Below are positions 5,774 through 12,514 of a stretch of DNA of 12,514 nucleotides, one piece after another. The stretch comes from JADLGJ01 sp031423615. GTDB taxonomy: Bacteria > Omnitrophota > Gorgyraeia > Zapsychrales > JANLHA01. The stretch spans positions 1-12,514 of the forward strand of contig JANPFV010000130.1 of assembly GCA_031423615.1 (NCBI GenBank). The letters run 5' to 3'. Numbering within the stretch: the stretch's first letter is position 1; each line of letters starts with the position of its first letter. The translations under genes and the position numbers were made by a program. A model generated the notes under the pieces. It saw only the letters and a program-made list of their open reading frames with translations. It made no database searches and was not told the DNA's origin.

Positions 5774-8700
5774 TTGACTTGGGGCTGGATGCAATGTATA
5801 TTTCTAATATGTATCTTTACTGTATTTTCCTTGAGTTTTAATTTTCCCTTGAAAAATAAGAGGCCTAAACCTCCTTTAAAACGAGAAAATTCTTTTATGA
5901 ATGAATCCTTTTGCCCTAAAAAAACATCCTGGACAAAAAAAATAATAGTCGGCGGAATGCTTCTGGCCTTTTTCTTTAATAGTCTCACCCCCGCCGGGGC
6001 GCAAATGCTACCGGTCCCCGGCTCATTGGTCGGATTGACCCCCGGCTTTAAACCGCCGGTGCTCTTAGGCATGAAAGTCCATCCGGAAAATCCATTATTA
6101 TTTGATTTTATTGTCGATCAGGGGCAAACCCAACTTTCACCAGACGGACTCAAAAGCGAAACCGCAAAGCTGGTCAAATATTTTCTCGCCGCATTGACCA
6201 TTCCCGACAAACAAATCTGGGTCAACCTTTCTCCGTATGAAAAAGACCGGATCATTCCCGGCGCTCTTGAGGAAACCGAATTAGGGCGAGATATGCTGAC
6301 CCAGGACTATATGTTAAAGCAAATCACAGCTTCTCTTCTTTATCCAGAGAATGAAATTGGAAAGCAATTCTGGAAACGCATTTATGAGGAAGCGGCAAAA
6401 AAACTTGGCACTACGGATATTTCCGTAAATACATTTAATAAAGTCTGGATTGTTCCTGACCTAGCGCGCATTTACACAAACTCGAAATCAAAAGATGAGG
6501 AGAAAAGCTGTTTTATTCTAAAAAGCCATCTGAAGGTTATGTTGGAAGAAGATTATTTGGCCCGAGAGCACAATACCGATACCCCGCAGGCTCAATCTGT
6601 TTTAAATGAAGAAACAAAGTCGATGCTAAGAAAAATAATCCTTCCCGAGATTGAGCATGAAATCAATGAAGGGAAAAATTTTGCAAACTTAAGGCAGATA
6701 TACCATTCCATGATTTTGGCTGCCTGGTTTAAAAAAACCCTCAAAGAAAGTCTTTTGGGGCATGTGTACATTGATCAAAACAAAGTCTTGGGGATTGATT
6801 TGGCCGATAAAAAGATCAGAGAAGAAATTTATAACCAGTATATTGCGGCATTCAAAAAGGGAGTGTTTAATTATATTAAAGAAGATTACGACGCCGCAAC
6901 GCAGCAGAACATTCCCCGAAAATATTTCTCGGGCGGGTTAATAGGTGTCGACCCGAATATTCTCAGTGAGGGGTCATTCGGCGATTTGGAGGCCCTGGTC
7001 CATGATAAGTCATCGAGTAGTCTAACAGAGCTGGCGACGAAATTCAAAATGCTCGCGGTCAATCTTGGCATTTTAAATAGAACAGATAAAGAAAATGTGG
7101 GCGAAGAGACGGCAAGGGGATTACAAGGAAACGGGGATCAAAGTTTACAACAAATGGCCGCGAATATATTAGCCGGGGATTCAATGCTATTAGTAGCGAA
7201 AAATTATTCAACTTCGATGCCCCCGGCCGATGTGGTCAATTCCGGCATTAACAATTTAACGGATCGTCTTTCACGTTATATAAGCACGAGAGCAGGTCGC
7301 TCCCAACTCCGCAAGACCTATGGGCAAGAATTCCTCCTTTATCTGCAAGAAAAAAAGAAAAGATATTCCAATATTTTGGGTCGGGTGATCGCCGGGGATG
7401 CCGTTGCTATAAATGCCGCTGACTTTAGATTGGGATTCTATTCTCATGAACCGGGTGTTCGCCAAGCGCTTTTGCGACAGATGAATGAACAAGATTTCGA
7501 AAAAACGTTTTCTTCGGGCACGTTTGTCCTATCGTATGAAGCAATAAATATAAACAAGGAAAAAGAATCCATTTTAGAAGAATACCTGTTCTATGCCCTC
7601 CTGGCATCGCGGTCAATGAGTTATTCTTACGAATTTGCTCGACAGTTATTCCCTGAAAGCTATTCCCCATCAGAAAATGCTGAAGAAGTATCGCAATTGA
7701 AGACCGAAATGGAAGCCTTGCGTCAAACCCTCATTCAGCAACAATCTCATTTTGCTGTATTCGATCATTTTCCATTCGCCGAGATAGACCCCCAACAGTT
7801 AGACCGCATTGATCAAAAAACCTTAAGACAAAGAATAGAAAGAAGTGAAGACACTGCTTTTGAAGAAAGTGTTCAACTCTTCGTTACCCAGAGATTCAGC
7901 AGCATTGATGTATTGGTAAGAGCCATCCAGCGTGCCGATAAAAACCACACAAAAAAAATGGAAATTATTAGCAAATACGCGGGTAATTTAATTTCCCTGG
8001 CTCTATCCAAATCTAACTTCCCCAGAAAGTCTAATTTCTCCAGCGGTGCCTTGGCTATTTTGCAAGCTGCGGCTCAATCTGGCAACACTCAGGCCCTGGA
8101 TTTCTTTGTCTTGTACCATATTAAATTCGGTGAGGCTTCCTACATTAATCAATGTTTTTTCCGCGACGAAGAAAGGGTCCTCAATGCTTTCGTGGCCCAT
8201 AGAACTGAATTGCTAGACGGTGTCTTACACGATGTTCAAAGAAGCCGCGCAAGAGCGGTCGATGCATTGGAACGCTTAGCTAGGAAAAAGTTAGCGCTAG
8301 ACATATTAGGTCCAGCGGCTTTAGCAACAAACGACTCGAAATTAAACAGGCTTTTTGCCGATTTACTTGAAAATGGGGTACTGGCATTAGAGTTTTTCAG
8401 CGAGCACCTCTCTGACATCGTAGGTTTAGCAAAAAATAATCAGGATCGTGATCGGGCAGAGCAGATGATGATATGGATTAAGTCCGCTGCTAACAATAAA
8501 AATGCAGGACCAGCTCAAAGGACCGCCATCGAGGCTTTAGGGGAGATAGCTTTAACAGTGGATAATGACACCGTGGCTCGGGATTTTGAAAGATTCCTCA
8601 CCAGTCATGATCCAACAGCCGTACTTTTCTTTACCGAACATACTGATGATATTGTTCGCCTGGCAAAAGATACCACTAACTTCAATCGCAGTTTCCGCAT

Positions 8701-10927
8701 GGTTTCCTGGGTTGAATCAATGCTGGAAAATCATGAAGAATCGGCTGTCCGAGCGGCGGTTCAAATTGGCAGATCCGGTTTATTAGATAATCTTACGCAT
8801 AGGGTAATTACTGACGACTTTCAAATTATTGGGGCATTAAGGGGGCAGGTTAATGCCATCACGGCAATTGCAAACCAAAATAAACTTGATTTCTGGACCA
8901 GAGCAAGTGTATTTCAATTATTGGTGGCTTTAGCCGCAAACAATATTAGTGAGGCAAATGAATATATTATTAAGGCCATTGAGGAAAATAAAACTTTTGG
9001 GCCTATTGAGGCATTAGCCCACGCCCCCATCGAGAAGCAGGATTTTACTACGCGCACCATTCATTACTTAGACGACCTACTTCAACGGGATGCTATCGAT
9101 ATCCCTACTGAAAAGAGTGGCCTTAGAATGAAAGGAATGCGCTTTGCCTATGCCATTTGGGTCTTAGGTCTTTATGCCAACCAAGGGGTTTTGTCAGCCC
9201 AACAAATTATCGAACGACATATTCCCGACATGGAATATCTTATCGTTCAGCCCGATTTTTCCCATTTTGATTTAGCCAATATTTTTACCGCTTTAGGTAA
9301 CATCGCTGTACAAAGTGCCGAAGCCAAAGAAATGATCGATGCTTATTATGCACGTCGCGGTGCTCAAGATGTCTTACCCCCAAACCGCCAAGGCTTAACA
9401 AAGGTGGCCGTTATAATTATTGATAATTTTAATGAAGACGGGAAAGAAAGCCATGGTTTAAAAGTTGAAGATTCTCTGAAGGAGGCCATGGGTCGACAAG
9501 CTGAAATTCCTATCTTTCGCATTTCTAGTAAAGGAGATGAGAGAAATATAAGAATCCAAGAAGAACTCCAGACACTGGTAAGTAATCATCCTGACACTGT
9601 ATTTATAGTTAACCTGTCTCTTAAAAGTCAAAGCAATACATCCGCAGAAAAGATAAATGGAATACTCAATTTTGAAATGGTAAGGGAACTAGGAACAAGA
9701 GGTGTTGTTTTTACAATTGCGGCATCAAATGAAGCAGGGGCTAATTATTTTACGTTTCCTGATTTGGATAATATTGTGGTGGTTGGCGCAGTTGTGAGAT
9801 CAGAAAAGGGTTGGCAAAAAGCACCCTACTCTAATCTGGGTCCCGATGTGACTTTATCTGCGGCTGGAACAACAGGTGATTCGCAAGGAACATCTTTTTC
9901 AGCGCCGCGTATCAATGGATTACTCGCCAGAATTTTAAATGATGAGCCTGAATTATCCATTCCCGCAGCCATCCAACGCCTTAAAGATTTTGCAAAACCC
10001 ATCGATGACCCCGCTTTTGCCCTAGGCTATTTGGGGGCAGGTGCCGTAGACGTTGAAGAAATTTTAGCCCAAAAAAATGATCGACCTCGCCCGGCTTCAG
10101 CGGAAATCCGACGATTGATCCAAAATCCTGACGACTTGGTTAAAGCCTTAAGAACGAATATCATTACGACCCAGGATATCCTCGACTTGCCAAGCTCCAG
10201 CCCTTATTCTCTTAATAACCCCATTTATATAATTGCTAAACACAACATCAAAGATCCAATAATTACACCCATTATCATTGCAGGATTAAAGAGTGAGAAT
10301 GAAGACATTCGTCACGCCTGCATTAATCACGTATGGGTATATGCTGAGCCGGAAGCTATTCCCCTCCTTGTCCAAATTGCAAAGACGGAGCGATACTTTA
10401 ATTATAACCCGGCCACTAAAATTGTTGACCAAGAAATAAGTAATCCTGCTTTAATCCCGGTTTTAACTGCTGGGTTGACTTCATCAGCGCAAGACACAAT
10501 TGTAAAAAAAGCATTGTGGGCTTATACCGACCCGGATTTTAAGGCCGAGTTAACAAAAATCGCCGGGCAGAATACATATACATATTCGAATCCCGTTTAT
10601 ATAATAAGTCGAAATAAAGATACACTGAATCTTCAAGAATTGGCCCCCGTTTTAGCGGCGGGGGAACTAAATCTAAATTCAAACGTCCAGGCCCTGGCTG
10701 CGGCATTGATGCCCCCTGATGCCCAACACCCAAGTCCTAATAACACTAAAGGGGGGATTGACTTTGACCTGGCCAGCATTGATTTACAAGAAGAAGGCCC
10801 TCAAGAAAATATATTTCTCTCTTCTGGGGCGGTAAACATTCCCAATTTTACCGGTCTTATGATTAAAAATATAATAATCAAAGATGCCGCTTTGTCTGAT
10901 TTTGATAAAGTATTTCTAGCTCCGTAA
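5774..10927 (+). CDS. giant secreted repeat protein with embedded subtilisin-like (S8) protease domain
   Basis: 1717 codons from TTG 5774; ATG 5897 (M42) is the alternative start. From M42 the protein begins with a classical 35-aa signal peptide (KKIIVGGMLLAFFFNSL, cleavage after PAGA at A76). From TTG there is an extra hydrophobic segment at residues 6-22. Residues 78-390 form the N-terminal module I recognise from large Omnitrophota proteins (FKPPVLLG, WVNLSPYEKDRI, RDMLTQDYMLKQITASLLYP, FNKVWIVPD, LKSHLKVMLEEDYL, RKYFSGG). Residues 410-1205 are helical and contain a 78-aa duplication. Residues 1209-1437 are an S8 domain with D1217 (VIIIDNF), H1227 (SHG), N1319 (AASNEAG) and S1374 (GTSFSAP), plus a conserved VVVGAV and YSNLGP. 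Residues 1482-1650 hold three repeats of about 62 aa. Residues 1660-1717 are the GGIDFDLASIDLQ tail. It is probably a cell-surface or secreted protease; its target and activity are unknown. Confidence 0.9.
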   Translation: MTWGWMQCIFLICIFTVFSLSFNFPLKNKRPKPPLKRENSFMNESFCPKKTSWTKKIIVGGMLLAFFFNSLTPAGAQMLPVPGSLVGLTPGFKPPVLLGMKVHPENPLLFDFIVDQGQTQLSPDGLKSETAKLVKYFLAALTIPDKQIWVNLSPYEKDRIIPGALEETELGRDMLTQDYMLKQITASLLYPENEIGKQFWKRIYEEAAKKLGTTDISVNTFNKVWIVPDLARIYTNSKSKDEEKSCFILKSHLKVMLEEDYLAREHNTDTPQAQSVLNEETKSMLRKIILPEIEHEINEGKNFANLRQIYHSMILAAWFKKTLKESLLGHVYIDQNKVLGIDLADKKIREEIYNQYIAAFKKGVFNYIKEDYDAATQQNIPRKYFSGGLIGVDPNILSEGSFGDLEALVHDKSSSSLTELATKFKMLAVNLGILNRTDKENVGEETARGLQGNGDQSLQQMAANILAGDSMLLVAKNYSTSMPPADVVNSGINNLTDRLSRYISTRAGRSQLRKTYGQEFLLYLQEKKKRYSNILGRVIAGDAVAINAADFRLGFYSHEPGVRQALLRQMNEQDFEKTFSSGTFVLSYEAININKEKESILEEYLFYALLASRSMSYSYEFARQLFPESYSPSENAEEVSQLKTEMEALRQTLIQQQSHFAVFDHFPFAEIDPQQLDRIDQKTLRQRIERSEDTAFEESVQLFVTQRFSSIDVLVRAIQRADKNHTKKMEIISKYAGNLISLALSKSNFPRKSNFSSGALAILQAAAQSGNTQALDFFVLYHIKFGEASYINQCFFRDEERVLNAFVAHRTELLDGVLHDVQRSRARAVDALERLARKKLALDILGPAALATNDSKLNRLFADLLENGVLALEFFSEHLSDIVGLAKNNQDRDRAEQMMIWIKSAANNKNAGPAQRTAIEALGEIALTVDNDTVARDFERFLTSHDPTAVLFFTEHTDDIVRLAKDTTNFNRSFRMVSWVESMLENHEESAVRAAVQIGRSGLLDNLTHRVITDDFQIIGALRGQVNAITAIANQNKLDFWTRASVFQLLVALAANNISEANEYIIKAIEENKTFGPIEALAHAPIEKQDFTTRTIHYLDDLLQRDAIDIPTEKSGLRMKGMRFAYAIWVLGLYANQGVLSAQQIIERHIPDMEYLIVQPDFSHFDLANIFTALGNIAVQSAEAKEMIDAYYARRGAQDVLPPNRQGLTKVAVIIIDNFNEDGKESHGLKVEDSLKEAMGRQAEIPIFRISSKGDERNIRIQEELQTLVSNHPDTVFIVNLSLKSQSNTSAEKINGILNFEMVRELGTRGVVFTIAASNEAGANYFTFPDLDNIVVVGAVVRSEKGWQKAPYSNLGPDVTLSAAGTTGDSQGTSFSAPRINGLLARILNDEPELSIPAAIQRLKDFAKPIDDPAFALGYLGAGAVDVEEILAQKNDRPRPASAEIRRLIQNPDDLVKALRTNIITTQDILDLPSSSPYSLNNPIYIIAKHNIKDPIITPIIIAGLKSENEDIRHACINHVWVYAEPEAIPLLVQIAKTERYFNYNPATKIVDQEISNPALIPVLTAGLTSSAQDTIVKKALWAYTDPDFKAELTKIAGQNTYTYSNPVYIISRNKDTLNLQELAPVLAAGELNLNSNVQALAAALMPPDAQHPSPNNTKGGIDFDLASIDLQEEGPQENIFLSSGAVNIPNFTGLMIKNIIIKDAALSDFDKVFLAP
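8345..8812 (+). repeat. tandem 78-residue repeat within the giant protein (approximate bounds)
   Basis: Two adjacent units of the helical region align without gaps around FFSEHLSDIVGLAKNNQ (F874) and FFTEHTDDIVRLAKDTT (F952), exactly 78 residues apart. Each is followed by a matching W-I/V-xS helix (MMIWIKS / MVSWVES). The DNA is diverged, so this is an old protein-level duplication forming a helical solenoid, perhaps HEAT- or ARM-like. Weaker relatives may flank it (around VLNAFVAHRTELL and VNAITAIANQNKL). Confidence 0.6.
10217..10723 (+). repeat. three ~62-residue HEAT-like repeats after the protease domain (approximate bounds)
   Basis: The units start at N1482-P (NNPIYIIAKHN), N1545-P (YNPATKIVDQE) and N1606-P (SNPVYIISRNK). 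Each continues with a helix ending in an I/L-x-P-(I/V)-(I/L) and AGL or AGE turn (TPIIIAGLKS, IPVLTAGLTS, APVLAAGELN). The first two then share an A..xxWxYxxP helix (NHVWVYAEPEA / KALWAYTDPDF). The third is truncated after AALMP. Confidence 0.6.
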
Positions 10928-11028
10928 ATGGATTAATCAGATATAGAATACACAAAATTTGTCCGTTCATTGCTACAAGCTCACCCCTCTTTCTGAAAGA
11001 TACCTGATTCCTAAATAAGAGTTCGGGT

Positions 11029-11056
11029 TTGCATCTGTAAAAAAAAGTTGTATTAT
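11029..11056 (+). promoter_or_regulatory. possible promoter of the HAF-repeat gene
   Basis: TTGCAT (11029-11034), 16 nt, TATTAT (11051-11056). The predicted leader of about 145 nt is long. A 12-bp AT palindrome, TAATTTAAATTA, lies at 11071-11082, just after the predicted start. The 280-bp gap 10928-11207 holds no gene that I can support and no convincing terminator for the giant gene. Confidence 0.35.
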
Positions 11057-11193
11057 ACCTGCATATAGGGTAATTTAAATTATCTGCTTTTTCTCACTTT
11101 CACCCGGATTTCTATCACCTCGACATTAAAAAATTATTTTTCTCAATAGCACCCGCTCTGCATTCGTCATTACAACCTATAACAGAAACAGAA

Positions 11194-11200
11194 AAGGAGA
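11194..11200 (+). promoter_or_regulatory. strong ribosome binding site AAGGAGA
   Basis: AAGGAGA lies 7 nt before ATG 11208 and fixes this start. The same motif at the same spacing precedes the next gene (12409-12415 before 12423). A CCTATAA element occurs shortly upstream of both (11176-11182 and 12386-12392). Confidence 0.7.
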
Positions 11201-11207
11201 AAGCTTT

Positions 11208-12338
11208 ATGAGGTTAAACACGAATTTGGTTTTATTATTTGTACTGTTGTTATTAATGCCGTCTTTAGCGTCTTACGCTCAATCCACGACCCCAGCATCT
11301 GCAAAAATTCAGAATAAAGTGCCAGTTGCTACTCCCCTCCGACCACCCAACCGTGTTGATGTCTGCAAAGGAACGGATGGAGTTTTTAATTTTTATATGT
11401 TTGATATAGGAAATTTGCCTAATTTTCCAAATGTTTATGTTAAGACCATTAATAATCAGAGTGTTTCCTTTGGTGATATGTGGGCGAATTATAACCTCAA
11501 TCCAGACTTAGGAGGCATTGCTTTTAAACAAATAGGGCCACAAATGGGTTTGGGAATTGAAAAAATTAACATTAATACTTCATCGGAATATATACAAGTT
11601 CAAAGCGCAAATGACTTAGGGCAAATCATTGGGTTTAAAGGCGCCTTCCCTAGCGGTGGCAGTGGCGAAAGCCCATTTTTCTACGATGGAAATACTTTGC
11701 ATACTTTGGCTTATCCCTCAGGTCCAACGTTAAACTATTTTCCCAACAAACTTAATAATAAGGGACAAATTATTGGAACGGGATATGGTTTTGGGTCAGC
11801 AAAAGCCGTTTTGTGGGAGACAGCTAATACTGAGCCAATTATTTTATCTCCCGGAATTGGAGTTGATATCAATAATGCAGGAGTTGCTATTCTTAACAAC
11901 GGAAACTCCGCCTATGTAATAAATGCCGATAAATCACCGACTCCTCTTCCCTTATTTCCCGGTTCTATTTCAAATGTTGCTATGGTCATTGATGACAGTG
12001 GGGTTATTATGGGTAATTCATATAAATTGACTCAGCCTAGCAAACGCCCCGTTATGTGGAAACCCGTTAATGGAACTTATCCAACTGCCATAGAAATCAA
12101 TATTTTCCCCAGTCTCGATGGAGAAACGATCTCCCTTAATAAAAATAATAATAATGCGATTTTGAAATTTGGCGCGGATTATTATGTTTATAACATTCTG
12201 ACTGGCGAATATGGAAAGATTCCATTGCCGGCAGGCGTTAACAACTTTTATCCCAAGGCCATCAATGATAAGTGCGAAATCATCGGCCAAAGTTATACCT
12301 CAATCGGAAATCGCTCACTTAAGTACATTCCACTCTAA
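11208..12338 (+). CDS. secreted HAF-repeat protein, probable beta-propeller
   Basis: 376 aa with a Sec signal peptide (residues 1-24, VLLFVLLLLMPSLASYA, then QS) and a Pro/Thr-rich linker. From about residue 80 the protein carries degenerate repeats of the HAF type, (I/L)N-(D/N)-x-G-x-(I/V)-(I/V)-G: ANDLGQIIG (134), LNNKGQIIG (182), DINNAGVAI (220), IDDSGVIMG (261), LNKNNNNAI (310), INDKCEIIG (352), perhaps also INNQSVSFG (81). Most are followed by strands such as PFFYDGN, AVLWETA or PVMWKPV. Spacing is 38-53 residues, as expected for propeller blades. The only cysteines are C53 and C356, at the two ends of the repeat region. No catalytic residues are recognisable; a binding or surface role is likely. 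It may be co-transcribed with the partial gene at 12423, since no terminator separates them. Confidence 0.88.
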   Translation: MRLNTNLVLLFVLLLLMPSLASYAQSTTPASAKIQNKVPVATPLRPPNRVDVCKGTDGVFNFYMFDIGNLPNFPNVYVKTINNQSVSFGDMWANYNLNPDLGGIAFKQIGPQMGLGIEKININTSSEYIQVQSANDLGQIIGFKGAFPSGGSGESPFFYDGNTLHTLAYPSGPTLNYFPNKLNNKGQIIGTGYGFGSAKAVLWETANTEPIILSPGIGVDINNAGVAILNNGNSAYVINADKSPTPLPLFPGSISNVAMVIDDSGVIMGNSYKLTQPSKRPVMWKPVNGTYPTAIEINIFPSLDGETISLNKNNNNAILKFGADYYVYNILTGEYGKIPLPAGVNNFYPKAINDKCEIIGQSYTSIGNRSLKYIPL

Positions 12339-12422
12339 TAAATAAAAGGGAAATCAGTAAAAAATAATTTCATAAATCCAGCTACCCTATAAACCGATAT
12401 AAAAACATAAGGAGAAGAACAA

Positions 12423-12514
12423 ATGATTAAAAACAAAAGCACAGTCAGTTTCATTGTCCTCGCAGTTCTTGGTGTCTGTATCGTTGCTGAAGTCTACGCT
12501 AAAGCCGTTCTCAC
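12423..12514 (+). CDS. N-terminus of an exported protein, cut by the window edge
   Basis: Thirty codons are visible from ATG 12423: MIKNKSTVSF, IVLAVLGVCI, VAEVYAKAVL. This is a signal peptide with a charged n-region, a hydrophobic core and a likely cleavage site after VYA. AAGGAGA lies 7 nt upstream of the start. The gene lies 84 bp after the HAF-repeat gene without an intervening hairpin. Too little is visible to assign a family. Confidence 0.75.
   Translation, partial: MIKNKSTVSFIVLAVLGVCIVAEVYAKAVL

Noticed and set aside
5698..6072. 124-codon minus-strand frame over the 5' end of the giant gene
   Set aside because: It is antisense to a convincing signal peptide and N-terminal module and has no ribosome site.
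10961..11000. Hairpin-like sequences (ACAAAATTTGT, TCTTTCTGAAAGA) as a terminator for the giant gene
   Set aside because: The symmetry is imperfect or leaves no usable loop, and no T-run follows.
11020..11040. GAGTTCGGGTTTGCATC as a tRNA T-arm
   Set aside because: No acceptor stem, anticodon arm or D-arm can be built around it.

Overview
The window most likely comes from a bacterium of the candidate phylum Omnitrophota (former OP3). The main reason is the 1717-codon gene at 5774-10927. The segment after its signal peptide (a start like MLPVPG..LTPGFKPPVLLG, then FDFIVDQG, LSPYEKDRI, LKSHLKVMLEEDYL and RKYFSGG) and its C-terminal GGIDFDLASIDLQ tail look to me like a module pair typical of large secreted proteins in that group. 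This assignment is from memory of the family and was not searched. The other genes are ordinary Gram-negative-type bacterial genes. Many products carry Sec signal peptides, so the window is rich in envelope and secreted proteins.

Layout. Positions 1-5564 are all on the minus strand. Read in the direction of transcription, a promoter at 5680-5708 drives a tightly packed cluster: a possible 25-codon leader ORF, an M3-family oligoendopeptidase, a DUF3251-like exported protein, a small exported protein of unknown function, and a Nudix hydrolase. The junctions are a 4-bp ATGA overlap, another 4-bp ATGA overlap, 2 nt and 7 nt. The downstream genes mostly lack a Shine-Dalgarno sequence, so translational coupling is likely. 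Next come a separately promoted class I fructose-bisphosphate aldolase (fbaB type) closed by a hairpin terminator, a 95-aa cytoplasmic protein with its own -10 box and a nearby 14-bp palindrome, and a TPM-domain (YgcG-like) membrane protein that runs off the left edge.

Positions 5774-12514 are on the plus strand. The giant protein has an N-terminal hydrophobic segment and signal peptide, the lineage-type N-terminal module, a long helical region with a 78-residue duplication, an unusually compact subtilisin-like (S8) protease domain (D1217, H1227, N1319, S1374), three roughly 62-residue repeats, and the conserved tail. It is followed by a secreted HAF-repeat, probably beta-propeller protein, and by the first 30 codons of another exported protein.

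How the genes work together. The left half combines peptide turnover (M3 peptidase), housekeeping carbon metabolism (aldolase) and nucleotide-sugar clean-up (Nudix) with small envelope proteins. The right half looks like a secreted or surface-protein region. The strongest candidate for something undescribed is the giant protein, in which a predicted protease sits as a passenger between repeat regions and lineage-type end modules. No RNA genes, CRISPR arrays, insertion sequences or phage genes were seen.
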